DNA of 64,000 nucleotides, from NCBI RefSeq assembly GCF_000006565.2, contig NC_031475.1:4511601-4575600 (forward strand), read 5' to 3'. A model generated the notes under the pieces. The model saw only the letters and a program-made list of their open reading frames with translations, did not search any database and had not been told where the DNA came from. The stretch comes from Toxoplasma gondii ME49. Lineage: Eukaryota > Apicomplexa > Conoidasida > Eucoccidiorida > Sarcocystidae. Every line of letters starts with the position of its first letter. Within the stretch, counting starts at the first letter, position 1. Positions 47,134 to 60,000 of this stretch are shown here, one piece after another. A program made the translations under genes and the position numbers.

Positions 47134-49156
47134 ATGAGTTGTATTGCCCCGGAACGCACAACTAGATTTCCCTAGGGTGCCCATGCGAATTTCCTTCTTC
47201 CCTGTCAGGTTGCGTCCCTTTGGCTCCGCCGCTTCCGGGAGACGAAGAGTTAGCTGAGTTGTATCACTGGGTGGATACTATTCCTCTCTCCAGGCCGAAA
47301 CGAAATATCAGCCGCGACTTTTCTGATGGTGGTGAGGTTTCGACCGGAAGACAAAGCTTGCTATCCGGCAGTGCTTCATTTCCTGAGCACTGCGGACGTT
47401 GGCGGTGGACTCATAAAGAGGATCAGTTTGCAATCTACCACTGATTGAGTTCCGCATGCTGTTTTACTGTGCCGATGATGACGCCCCCGGTGTGCGCGTC
47501 TCTTGCAGTTCTAATGGCCGAGTTGGTGAATTCATGTCTTCCCAAAATGGCTGAGCTGCACAATTACAGGTAACAATCTAATCTGTTGCACACTGATATA
47601 CTTATGGTACGTAGTAACACTCAGAGAAGGGCCGAACGGCTTTTCGAGGAACGATAAGGCGGGCGGTCACCGTTCAATTTCTGTTCAGCTCGGCAAACTC
47701 TATTGACAAGAAGGCGTACAACTGGCAAACATTGAACCGTGAGCTCGCTCGCATGTGCCTGCTGGTTCACGCGGTCCTACCGATATCCCTTGGACTAAAG
47801 AGTTGTCTACCGGGAACCCTGCTTACAATTCCTCCGGATGATAGAGGACTGGATGCTCATATCTTTCTGTGTTCCAGGGAAAGTATTTCACCGGCTAGGC
47901 ATGCGCCTGAATCCAAAAGATATTGACGATATTGTCAATGCCCGGCCTGGAGCAGTGGAAAGGGTTATCTCACTTTTCCGCAAGCAGGTAGACCGCTCAA
48001 GGGTAGCACTTCATATATCAGTAGGTGCTGTGTTGTGCGCATGTCAGAGTTGGTAGAATGACGGGTTAATATGGGTTACCGCTCAGGCTGAGATATTCAA
48101 GGCACGCTCCGTTAACCAAGAAGTTCTCTCTTCAGGTAGAATCATCACATCTAAATGAAATTCCACCAAGGTCCGCAGCGCCATGGTCCAATGGTTCGTT
48201 TCATGTCGCTTGCACTAGGGTGACCAAAGAGCGTGATTTCACGGTACCACAAAACCGGGGATTTATTCGGCAATTCCGTGTATCCAGGGTGAAGGAATCT
48301 TCGTTTTCCTGAGTTGGAAGTTGTTGCTTTATGGCTTCCGTATTTGAAGCGGTCCTCTGTGCTTAGAGCCTCCGAGCACTTCTGTGGATGGTGATGGTTG
48401 TGTACACATGTAGCATGTGATGCCATACAGAAAGAAAGACGGAACCATCTGAAGGCCTTTGCGATATCTGCGCACATGACACGATATGTGAAATGGGAGT
48501 GCACACAGCAAGGGACCGAAAATGTTTATGATCCGATGCATCTCTGCTGCAGACCGCTGATGGGGCACAGCCTCCGCATCGTGAAGCGTGGATTTGTGTG
48601 TGATGCTCGAGTGCCCTCTTAGGCACAGAATCCACTCCTAGCGGTCCTCCGAAAAAATATTGGTATTCTTGTCACAACCGAGAAATGATGTTTTGAAAAT
48701 TGATGCCAACGAGTATGTGTGCAGGTGATGCGGCAAACACTCACACGTACGCAACAACTCATTGCGTGACGGCGCATCGTAACAACCCTGTGCAGATAGA
48801 AGAGCTTCTAGTAAGTCAAATCATCACGGTAACTTTAACGTCGAAGATCGATGAAGTACTGATTTTGCTGCCAAGACCTGTGCATGCAGTGACAATGGAT
48901 TGCATCTTCACCAGGAATTTGCACGAGCGCAATTGAAGACACAGTTCCCTGTTTTGTGGCGCTTCAGATTGAAAAAGAGGAAACCATACGTGAGCTTCAA
49001 GAGACCAACGTGATCATGAAGGAAAAAATTCGTCATTTGGAGCAGCTGATCAAACTGAAAGTGAGGGGAGATAAGCAGAACCGTAGGAGATCACACACGT
49101 CAGACCCTACCAGGAACGTCAGGTCTACTTTTCTTCGAAATATCTGTGTGGACTGA
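47134..49156 (+). CDS. SPEF1: SPEF1/CLAMP-like calponin-homology microtubule-associated protein
   Basis: Firm exons are 47209-47331, 47509-47569, 47689-47738 and 47878-47987, all in phase. They encode the CH_2 domain: LYHWVDTIPLSRPKRNISRD, FSDGVLMAELVNSCLPKM, HNYRS-type SANSIDKKAYNWQTLNRKVF and HRLGM...IDDIV. A tiny first exon, ATG plus one base at 47134-47137, would give the start MSCVPLAPPLPGDEE; this is plausible but not certain. Exon 48136 onward (VESSHLNEIPPR) continues the protein, though its 3' end is unclear. Near the end, exon 48968-49060 encodes a coiled coil (KEETIRELQETNVIMKEKI). The family's C-terminal dimerising helix has the same character. Without a further splice the frame stops at 49156. 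SPEF1 bundles microtubules and sits in the axonemal central apparatus, so a role in the microgamete flagellum or cortical microtubules is likely (inference). Confidence 0.82.
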
Positions 49157-49497
49157 TCAGGACGAAAGGATAGACATGCTCGCACAGGAATTGAGCCAGA
49201 TGGAGTCGTTGCCCTGATTTTATGCCCGTTCAGTTGCTGACAGCGCCCCCTCCCCGTTGATTTTGGGATTGCACAGAAGACAGGCTCAGTTTCATTTGGA
49301 AAACAAGAGGGATTGCATCATCTCTGAAAATGAGACTTTCCTTGACTACATGTTTTTTGGACATTATACGGGCCCCGTGATAGATTAATGTATGGGGGAT
49401 GACTGTGTGTTGGCGACGGCCCTGTTCACCAAAGTGTCCTCATCATGCCGGTGTGGCTGATGTCAGTCGGGGTTTCCTGAATGTATCCGGTCACCTC
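49157..49497. other. Convergent spacer between the SPEF1-like and EFHC-like genes
   Basis: About 340 bases between two tail-to-tail genes, probably their 3' untranslated regions. A possible extra SPEF1 exon with acceptor near 49275 lies here but is not required. Confidence 0.4.
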
Positions 49498-52400
49498 TCA
49501 GAGGGAAAGTCGTTGTACGATGTGCAGACAGTCTGATTCCAACGAAACAAAGGCATTGACACATGAGAAGCACATGTCTACAAGTGTCGAAGCACTCAAC
49601 TCTGCGTGCTTGACATTTCTAAGGCGTCTACTGTTAATAGTTCTCACCTGAATAAATTGATTGTAATCAATGTCCTCAAATTCTTTTTCAGGAAACATGT
49701 ATGCAATGCACCTCTGGACGGTGCTCAGGGGAAACTCGTGACCTAATAGACAACAAAAGATCGTGTCAAGGGGGATGAAACCAATACTGCTGGAAGACTA
49801 GTGTTGTTTTTTTCACATATGACTCAGTTTAAATTTCTTGATCTGGTGCACAGAGTGCTTCCCATTGTTGGTAAGGCGACAGGTGGTTCGCGTGGACTTC
49901 AAGCATTCGAACAGCCGTCGGAATCGTTTTGGTTTAGGGGAGGCTCCGACGGTCAAAACACTGCAACTCAGTCCCTGCGACTTCCTGTGCAGTTGATCCT
50001 AGAAACACTGGCTGCTTTTCCAGTTTTGGGGATTCTTGTCCCCAACAGCTGAGCCGTGCTCTAACAGGGCCGAATCTTTGTTGACATTGCACAGCAGGGA
50101 ACAGTTTCTCCTCTAGGACACACATAAGCGGTGCCACGTTCGTGTAACCGCTGAGTGCGTGCCGTAAGCGTCACCACACACCTATTGATTTCAGCGCCTC
50201 GCAGACTTGGCTCGCTGTGACGGTTTTCCCAACAGTCATGTGACTGAATTCCTTTGCAAGCTTGTTCAAAAGCCGGGGTTGTTGGTAAAACAGGTGCCTG
50301 CACGCACGAAACAAGCGTACACACGTCAACGGATGAACTGCGGTCGCGTATAAAGGGATTTTTTTTCGATGTTAAGGTTCATCGCTACGCCGGACTATTC
50401 GCTTGTGTCGTCGCTGAAACACGGGTTACAGAGGAGTGTCGGCGCTTACTGAATTTTTCGGACCGCCTTTTTTATTTCACTTGCCTCTTCCAGCCTTTTG
50501 ACACAGTGGGCCGCGGGATCTGCAGCGCCCCGCGGCTGCAAACATCAGCATGTATGCAGTTTTTCCAGGGTGCGTCTGTTTTCGTCGGCGATATGACAAC
50601 AGAACACCCCAGGGGACTCAAGCACTGCTAGGAGCCAATTTTCTTACCGACTTCACTGACAGTGGGCAGCAGCCGGACGTGTTGCAAGAACTTTTGAGAC
50701 ACGAATCGCAGAATTCCACGTAGTTGACCTGATGATCGCCGTTAGTATCGAAATACCTTAGCAAGGTGAGAACCTCCTGACAATCACCGCAGCGTTGTCA
50801 GGGCGACATTTTTTACCTTCAAGGGCAGAGGAGGAGCGGTAACAGTGGTTCACGTGTTCTAAGGGTCATGAACTTGCTGTCGTACACGCATACCTCGGGA
50901 GACAACTCGTATCCCACTTTTGCCAAGCAGCTTTTCAGTTCCTCCACCGTGACAACTCCGTTTTTGTCCTGCGTCGCACCATAAAAATGATTTGTGGAGT
51001 CAAAAGATGGAGCTGCCACGTTTACCCGGAAGGGCACTGTTTGATAATTCAGAGACCACTGAGAAAAAATTAATACGACAGCTTCGAAAATCGAGTCAGA
51101 GCGGGTGTGAATCTTGAAGCCTAAAGCAGTACCTGGTCGAGTTTTCGAAACATGTCTCGTAGCGTCGTTAGTCTTTCGTCCAGGGAATCTCTCAAACGCT
51201 GAAGAATGCGATGTAGATCTGATTGACTGCTGTCAATTTTGCCAGTCGTCATGTAGGTCCTGGTAAACTGATCGGCGTCGACCACTTGAAAGAAGTGCTT
51301 ATTGATGCACATTTTTTTCCTGAGTGCAGAGTGGAAAAAGGTATCGGTCAGTATGTGCTAAGCCTGCATCGCTTACGACCATTGCTATTTACAATCGTCT
51401 TCTCCTCTGGGTGTACAGGTTTTTTCTGTGACTTACCCAACACTGAAATCGCACGGTCTGAGGGTCTGCTGAGTTTGTTCGTGTTTGTACTTCCCCTTCT
51501 GCAAGAACTTCCCTCCAGTGACTCCGACATCCCTGAGCTCATCACAGATTTACATTTCTTCATGGTAGCAACTTCCATTAAAGCTCTTCCAACGGAGAAG
51601 AAACAGACAACTTCCAGGATATTGCCCCACCACACGTGAGAAGCGGGTAACAACAAGCAATACGAATTTCACTTCTAGACGCTACTATCACTTACTGGCT
51701 TCAAGGAAACAGTCTTATCAAGGAGAATTGGCACCCTTCTCTCCCGTCACTTTACCTTTGATGGATTTCAGTAATTGCAACTTCCTCATCCGCCAAGTGG
51801 TATTCGATACAGAAAAGCCGCTTTTTCTGACCGGGGGCAAGGGGCTCCAACAAGTGTGCACGGAAACGGAGACACTTGCCATCGAGTTCGTTTGATTTTT
51901 TGTACTGCTCAATTCTCTGCTTGGGGACGATGTATTTAACGGACGTCATTGAGTCACTGTCGGTGCCGTATCCAGTTGGAGGTGGCACTGGAGGATCGGG
52001 AGGGGGGGGCAGGTCGATGCGCACGTCAATGGCAGGATCCAGCTCGATTTTAAGCTCTCGCCTGAACAGCCACGAGCCACGATTGCTTCTTTGAACGTGC
52101 TGTAAAATGGGTTCAAACTGTGAAGGACAGTGAGGGGAAGAGCTACAGTTCGCGGCACGTATGACAGTGCCTCTACCTGAAATATTCTCTGGTGAATCCG
52201 TCTGCGTCGTAGATGAAGAAATCAACGTCTAACATTCGCATCATCGATCCGACCTGCCACACAACAAAGAAGAATATCACAGCGCAGCCGCAAAATAAAA
52301 CACTGAAAAGACAGGTGTAAGTTTTGAGGTAGACGCGACTCCAGTGATCACTCACACCTTGAAATCCGTTATCTGGAAATAGTCTTCTTTCTTGAGCAAA

Positions 52401-55220
52401 GGATCACAAGGCCCTAGTGGGGCAACCTTGGCTGAAGAGACGACAGCACAGTCGTCAATATGTGGTACTCGAATGATGGCTGCGGAGTGACCAACTGGCC
52501 AACCTCGGGTTGGAATATGATTTCTGAGAGTGCGGTTGACTAGACTTGAACGTGCTCACTCTTTGGAAGTTTGCGTCGTCTGAAGTAGACCGGAAAATGT
52601 GGTCGAGAGCTGTTGGTTGGGAGGTGCTCACGGATTTCAATCGTATCGTCACTGAAGGTAAATTAAAACGCAGAAGCAAATGCGTCTGTGCTGCTGACAT
52701 GTCCGTCGGACATTCGACCGCTTGACAAGTGCTGACTTCAAATTGCTTACCAGAGATAAAACAGTATGACCATCAGCCTTCTTTCGAATCGAGAAGACAG
52801 CGAATCATCGTACGAGGCGAAAAATCGGCAGACCTGGAAAGCAGACACATCATGGAATTCAGTGACGAGCGGTCATATGTTGCTCAGCAGGTAAAAGAAG
52901 GTGGTTTCTGAACTCGCATAACAGATATCTAGTCTTAACAGAGCTTGGCGCTTTGTGAAATCTTGCCGTACCATTCGGTCTTTCTCCATGAATTGTTGCA
53001 TGTTTTGATTGACGAAACCTCCTCCAAGCATCACTTCGCGGTATCTGGTGAAAAAAAATTGTTCCACATTCCCTTCACGACACCAATTCAAGGTTCGGAA
53101 TGCCATGCGTTAAACCGCCATTTCAAGAGTGGCCCGGCACAATCACTGTTTATCCTCTGTCATCCTGTAGGCCTTACTGCTTGTCATAAGTCATGGGAAC
53201 TTTGCACGTCTGAAGTTCCGATAACCGGCGCATCGTGACGAAGCTGTCCCGTGGAATCTCCTCAGGTGGCGGTTGCTCGTTGCCCGAGTTTTTGTACCAT
53301 TTCTGCAAGCGTTGTCACAGAGATGTTTCACCTTTATTTACCTCATGAGCCAGCATCTTCCACATGCGAATTTTCAATCGATTGCCCCGCTGGGATATCT
53401 CTGGTGTGTGCCTCCCTCCTCGGTGGCGATCAGGGTTCCGACCGGCGTCAAATTTCGTTAGTTTCCTGATCAATGCCACAAGACCCTGCGTGAGCCTGCC
53501 TGTCTCAGAACTTCTTTGTTATGCTTCTTGGTTCGCTTCCGGGTGCGGCCATACTCTCGTAAACTCGTCACAGTCAGCCATTCGAATAGTTATGCCGTAG
53601 ATGGTTATCTCTCTCCCAATGCAAAGATCTGCCGGCGAAATGTAGACCATCGGATTGCTAGCATTTTGAATGCGATGCCGCTTGATGAGAGTCCCATGCC
53701 GAAGACCACTGTTGTCAATCTGAGGTTCTTCAATTTGGACTGTGTCGTCCTGCAGCATACGTGAACAGCGTGGAGCGCCGCACCGTATCGAGCTCGTTAC
53801 CCAAATCGGAACCATTACCTGAGCCGTGATGTGTCTGTTCACAATTCCTAAAGTTCTAACACTGATATGTATAGCAAGGGGAAAAGGTTTTGCTACGCTG
53901 TTACAGACATTTCACCTCAAGGTAGTAGTATAGGTTGCATCGCCGAACTCGGATGTTTTGCATTTTGTCTTCTTCGACATGTGACTTGAAAAAGCAAAAG
54001 AATCGAAGCACTTGGTTTTCCATCAGATCAGCAGCTGGTAGTTCAACTGTGGGCGGCTCATCACAGGTGTAGTGCTCGCGAGTTGTTGCCTTCGGAAGTG
54101 TCGATCCGTCTCTCCAAGGGTTTTTGGGCCTGACCAGAGTTCGGCAGAAGATGAACGTGTGGTTATGCGGCGGCTTGCGAGCAAATAGTTTTCCTGTATC
54201 CATCCGTTCTTTTTTCCTACAATTAAGCTCTCCTTCTGACGAGCGAGTGTCCGACTGAAGTGCTTTGATACCAGTCAAAGTGAAGAGCACAACGATGTCT
54301 TTGAATGTGTAGACTGGCAAGGATTCCCATATTTAACATTGAAGTCCCTTTGAAATGAACTATCCACAGTGGACAAAAACTGGACAGTAGTTTCTGTAAA
54401 CTCCGTGTGGGAAGAGACGTGAGGGACAGGGGTCGAAGGCTGCTGGACGACTGGGGTTCCCTTCCTACGGATGCTTGCCGAAAAATGCCTCTTACATGCA
54501 GTACGCCATAGGTGGATATCTAGGGTAAACGATTCAAATTGAACTCTCCATTCTCGTTTCAGAAGTCAGATACGCGAGAGCATTTCAGTGCACTGTAAGA
54601 GGCTTGGGGAAGGTGAGTGCCATTATTTGGCATACCCTATGCAGAAGGCACTTTTTTGAAACAAAGAGAAAAATTGTGTAAATTGGGGCAAAAGCAAGAA
54701 GGCGTCCGCCTGTAGCTGGTATCGGCCTTCAAGTCAATATACCGCATTAAGTACATCTCTGCACTGAAACATACACAGACGTACCGTGGCACTGTTACGA
54801 GCTTTTGACGCTTGTCTTCCAGGTTTTCTACACACTGTTTGTTTGATAATCCCCATCTCTGGGACTTGCGATAGTTCTGCGTTGTCACAGCCAGGAACAC
54901 ACGTAAGATGGGCTTTCTGTCGGTGAAACAGCATTGGAAAAGGGCGAGGCGGCTACTGGCCGTAGTCATGCCCATGAGCTTTTCTTAAGCCCTTCCGTTT
55001 TGTTCCCAAGAACGAAAAAAATTCGAACCCTTTTACCACTTGTCAACTGACTGGAGACGAGACGTGAGCTATTGGCACTTGCATCGTATCGGGCTGGCTC
55101 TGTCGCCAATCCTCTACGCCTTACGTCCTTGAACGTGAACGGTTCAAATCCCGGTAGTTTCGGCACGGCTGAGTGATCAATGGGCACCTCGTGCCCCGAA
55201 GTTCTTTTTTGCGAATTCAT
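49498..55220 (-). CDS. EFHC1/EFHC2-like axonemal protein with three DM10 domains and C-terminal EF-hands
   Basis: Exons chained in phase: 55220-55125, 54876-54799, 54254-53916, 53749-53555, 53302-53178, 53044-52972, 52833-52751, 52651-52560, 52431-52358, 52253-52177, 52061-51756, 51532-51437, 51319-51133, 50968-50894, 50776-50648, 50260-50182, 49742-49648, then a short last exon ending near 49498; about 740-780 residues. The N-terminus has the family start LPGFEPFTFKD. DM10-1 has VLRFFCFFKSHVEE...NLYYYLE, GTLIKRHR and DCDEFTR. DM10-2 has MVCRFFASYDDS, DDTIEIREHLPTN and IYDADGFTREYF. After the PPPPDPPVPPPTGYG linker, DM10-3 has KCLRFRAHLLEP, VTGGKFLQKGKY and VVDADQFTRTYM. EF-hand loops follow (DQDKNGVVTVEE; DTNGDHQVNYVE). 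EFHC/Rib72 proteins are inner-lumen components of doublet microtubules. In a coccidian the only motile axoneme is in microgametes, so gamete expression is inferred. The start of the third exon and the last exon are the least secure points. Confidence 0.88.
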
Positions 55221-57030
55221 CGTGAAATGTAGGAGAGAAAGGTGCGCAGGGCCCAGGCACACTTGCACGAGAACGAGAAGGTGAGGGTGCAGCCGAAAAA
55301 ACACTCTTAACACCAACGTTTTTTCTACCAACCGACTCCGCAAGTAGCATCTAGCGGGTCTTGTTCTATATTGTGTTTGATCTCGTTTATCTCTTGCATG
55401 TAACAGCAAAAGCTAGAGTAATATCTCAGCCCCGTTATATAGTTCCACCAGAAAGGCCCCACACGATATGCGCCGATTCAGAAGCAAGCCACCATTGTTG
55501 TTACCAGCAACTGAAGAAGACAGAGTTGATAAATGCAACTCAAGATAAACAATCGTCCTTGCGTCGCTCCCTGTTGTACCTCTGTTACGAGTCATTTTTG
55601 ACAAAAGCTGCCCCTCTTTAGTGTTGGCCTTCTCGGTGAGAAGTTGTGTCTTTCTGCATCGTCAGACGAAAAACGCGCAGAAACGGCACAGTCCGTCGTC
55701 CATCCGCCGCTGTTGCTTTCAGCTAGCTCTAGTGTTCATTGGAGACGGGTCTTCGTGCGCGTATGGTCACCTGCTGGCAATGCAAGTGAGTGAGCCCTGG
55801 TGAAAATGTGTTATTACCTTTCGAGACAGTCTTCCACGGCCTGTACTTGCTGCGGCTTCGTGGGAGTGAGTACGCGGAAAGTATGTGAAGGATCCAAGAA
55901 TGATGCTGATTGCGTCAGAGATACATGCTGCGGGATACTGAGCTGTTTGCAGAACGGAAAGAATACACGGCTGTGCCCACTGTGTGAGGTCCAGATTAGC
56001 GAACGCCTGCTGCTTTTGCACCAGTGCTGTCCGCGGCATGAGGCAGTCGCAAGCAATGAAACCACGAGTACAGTCGTTTTGACAGCACTCGAGAGTTCTA
56101 CCAAACCAACGAGTACTGGTGATTGATGACAGGAACCCATTCAGGCACTCTTGCCTCAGCAGCTATCGCGGCCATGGGTAATTTCTTTACAGACAAGGGG
56201 GGGGACCATCCGCACCTACCGTGAACGATGCACCCTACGGAGAGGTGCTGGCTCCACCTGCTGTTCGTCTGACACACAGTCCCATTCCAATATGTAACTG
56301 AATACTGTTACCAGCATTTGCATCAACAGCAAACAGGTTCAGCAGCATGGCAACCATCTCACCCTGTCGGAGTTCTGTGAATTCTGTCGAGAATCAAGAA
56401 TGCACAACGACAAAGCTGCCCTCTGTGCGCCTGTCACTTTCTGTCCTTGGAGCAACTTCACGTTGGGGTTCCCTACCGAAAATTCCTAGACTAATCCACC
56501 AACTAGACCCTGCCAATTTATCGTGTTTCAACAACTGTGTCAGTGGAACTGACGCTATCTTTGGCGGCTTGACTAAGTCCGAACTACGTGACCGGCTTGC
56601 CATTTGACAATAGCTGACACCACGAAACGCACCTGGCACACTGCCAGGTGGCAAGCTTCAGGATAGTTGAGGTGAGACTGGCCCGTCATACTCGCACTAT
56701 TGAACAGCAGGAACGTGGCTCGAAAGTGAGAAGCCTGTCACCTCCTGATGAATGAAACGTAACTGTTAGTCTGGGACCGTGTCCCTCGTCTGAAGGGTTT
56801 AGACAGCTCAATCTCCGCCATTGCGGGGTGGCATCGTTCAAAAAACTTCGCAAATAACGGCTGGCGAAACAAACCCATTCCGCGACTGGTCACATGATGC
56901 CGCAACTCCACTACCGCTTTTGTTTATCTTTCCACCTGTTATGTTTTCGAGAGTCTGACTGCTTTCAACAGCGGAAGAATCGCCGAACACTCGAGAAAAA
57001 CGTACAGAGGTCCGACTACGAACTCTGCTC
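55221..57030. other. Intergenic region upstream of the EFHC-like gene
   Basis: About 1.8 kb between the EFHC-like start codon and the stop of the MATH-like gene, both minus strand. Frames at 55800-56126 plus (Cys-rich), 55814-56140 minus and 56347-56607 plus overlap or lack motifs. A run of ten G lies near 56200. The EFHC promoter is probably in the first several hundred bases. Confidence 0.4.
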
Positions 57031-60000
57031 CTAGCTCCTGCCGCGGTCGGCCGCTTGTGAGGTATCAATTTCAAAACCCACTGTCACCTGATCGTTATCC
57101 AGCTGTAAATCCTGCAGACGGCAAAATGAATTAGCAACCTGAAAAGAGAACAAAACCACAGAAGCAAAGACACTTTCGCATTCTACTGTGTCTCCACTAA
57201 GTGCGACTGCCTCGACAAGAGTGTGACTAACTAAAATGTTTTCATCGAATTACGTGCATTCCGCGAAAAACTGCGCTAGCACACTCCTCAAAGCCACTGA
57301 GTTCCCGACTTTCTGCTTCACGACACCGAATAATGGCCACATGCAAAACTCTATCAGCCTCGAAGAAACGATCCCCTCAGTACGGTCGTCCATATTGTCG
57401 GGCAAAAATTGACATCGACCAGAGTCCCACAGTACAATCGCTGCGGAACGAGAAAAAGCTTTTTCTTACCTTGAAGTATTCCGAAGTATGCAGACAGAGG
57501 GGTCCTCGTTTATACCCTCCTACATACATGTTTATTGGGTAGTGAAAATCCTTCCAGCATTCCGGAATAGAAATTGCAAGTGAAACAAACCTGACGAGAT
57601 TTACGCATACGACAAAACAACAGTAGCGTATCACGGAATCCGAAAGCACAGAATTGCGTCCTGGTGTCCCCTGACTCCAATAGTACTCACCCTGGCTTTG
57701 CAGACTGGTTTCCTGACGGCCAGAACTGCATCTGCACTGAGTTAATTCCTGCAAATGGGAAGCGGCTGGTTCGCAGTGGAGGTGCGCGGTCACGTCTTTG
57801 TCGCCATGCCCATTTCTGAAAAATGATGCATTAAACACAGAGATAACTTTGTAAATGAAAAGGTTTTCTAATTCCGCATCCCAATCTCAGTTTGAGGTTG
57901 TGTTGTGTCCACGCCTCGAGCAGCAGTCTCACCCGTCGGAAATCTCTTATTGTCCACCACACCGCATATTTCCCAGCAAACACACTGTCCAAGGCCAGAA
58001 GACGCTGCACCTGGACTGTACTTTTCGAGTCTGGACCGGTGCCTCCTAGGGAGCTGCCAGTTGACTGAAGCAAATGTGAAGCCGATGGTATTTGCGGGGA
58101 CCTGAACACGTGACAACCGCCTCACAGAGGAAGATAATTATGACAGAAGAGCCGAGGTCACATCGTATTTGATGCCTACCGCATGGTGACTCCGCATGCT
58201 TTCCCAACTGTTATCACCCGACTACAAGAGTACAGAGAACACACATGCATCAAATGGTACCTGTACGTATAGGCAAATGACGTCGTTTCTTGAAACCAAT
58301 GTCCAAGACGGTCGCCTCTTGGTTGGAGGAAGCAGACAACCTGCACGGACAGCGAATGAGACAACAGCAGATGTCGCCAATGCTTACAGAATCCGAAGCA
58401 GGCGCAGGCGCCTTTACACCGCTGGTATGCAACCATACTACTGCACCCAGCATCGGCACTAACCATAACAATCATCGTCCCGCTCCGTAATATAATATCA
58501 CGAGATACCGGCACCCGACGAAACGAGCTGAGACACTGGCTGGAGCATCAACCAAAAGCACGCAGAAGGTACCAAAGGCCCCTTTTCAGTTCACTTGGGG
58601 ATACCGAAATTCGTCTTCTGACTCCGCGTGCCCAATTGTGAGCCAAGATGGCGGGAATCGGTGAGCCAAAGGCTACGCACAGCGAAACTCACCTGGGAGC
58701 CATTCAGTACGTGGGCCAGAATGAGGGATGCGATGGCAGGAATGTACGCTGGGGACAAATACCTGCACCGCATCATTCTGTGATCAAACGGCGAACAGTT
58801 CGAATTCCTTTCCCTACGGTGGCGTAATCCGTGTGACCTCCGATGTCGGGGTAGCCCGTGCTCGACGAGTGTCACAGGGTCAAAAAAACGCTCAGCACTC
58901 CTTGTTGCGTCATTTGCCTGCGAAATAAGCAAGGTGCACCCATGTAGGAGAGGTACAGTTTCATGAACGAAAATTATTTGTGAAACTCGCGAGATTTGTG
59001 GAATATCCTCCTCTACGAAGGGAACTCCGGAGAGCACATGCAGACAGCTTCCTCTGTGCATGCGAGAATGGCTATCATCATACTGGCGGTGAAATCGCTC
59101 CGAAAAACACGACATATCCCATGGCTCGTCCCAAACGGCTCATCCAGAACAGAAAGACGAGACTCGGTGATATAATGGCGGAAGAAAAACGGATTTTCCA
59201 TCTGGCCACCACGTTCCAAGGAGGTTTGTGCCAGACTCGGGGTCACAACAGCGACCAATCGTTTCAAGACACCGAGTGTGCACGCGGTTTGTTTCTCGAC
59301 GAGGATCAGTGTCGAGGAACACGATTTCTAAGACTTTCGGCATGCTGACTGAGCCATGGAACAGAGTTTTGGGTTGTTAGGTGTGACAGACTTTGATCGA
59401 TGGTTCGATCATTTTGAGGTTGAGTACCGCAGCATACGGGGGTCTGGTGTAGCTGAATATCGCTATCCGGACCGTTTTCTCCAGCGAATGGATTCGCACT
59501 CAAAAATTTCGGAATTGTTGTATTGACTCGATCTCAGCCCCACTGAGACGGTGACAGCTTTACGAATGCCTATAATTGATTTCCCGCGACCCTGTCGCTG
59601 GAGTTTTCAGAGACTGCTCGTCCTGTAGTGAGAGCTTCGGGTTGGTCAGGGTTATCTTCACTTCCTATAGAAACATATGTCCTGCTTAAGGTTGTTGTTT
59701 GCTAACGCTTATTTGTGTCATGAAATCGGCTCGTGATCTCTTTGCACGGTTGATCCCATCAGTGAGGAGACTCTGCCACGAGCCACGAGTCCGTGAAGAG
59801 CCGTAGCAGTATTCCGTATGAATGATACAGCACCGCCGAGGCAGTTTGAGCTGCACACATGTGCTCAACTACAGTCCGACTAAAACTTTGCTAGGTCCAG
59901 GCAAATGGACATGCTTGATGAGACAGACGCTCCAACATGGGAAACAAACCTGCATGTGGTTTCCGGTAGTCCAAGGACGCAGGCTGATTTGTTTAGTCCT

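Noticed and set aside
51736..51755. Apparent 20-nt intron (GTAAAG...GAAG) in the EFHC-like gene
   Set aside because: Joining the same donor to the acceptor at 51532 restores the expected DM10 motif (VTGGKFL) in phase, so the tiny intron was coincidental.
55125..55160. tRNA B-box-like sequence (GGTTCAAATCCC)
   Set aside because: It is the antisense of the EFHC exon encoding LPGFEPFT, and no matching A box, acceptor stem or anticodon arm is present.
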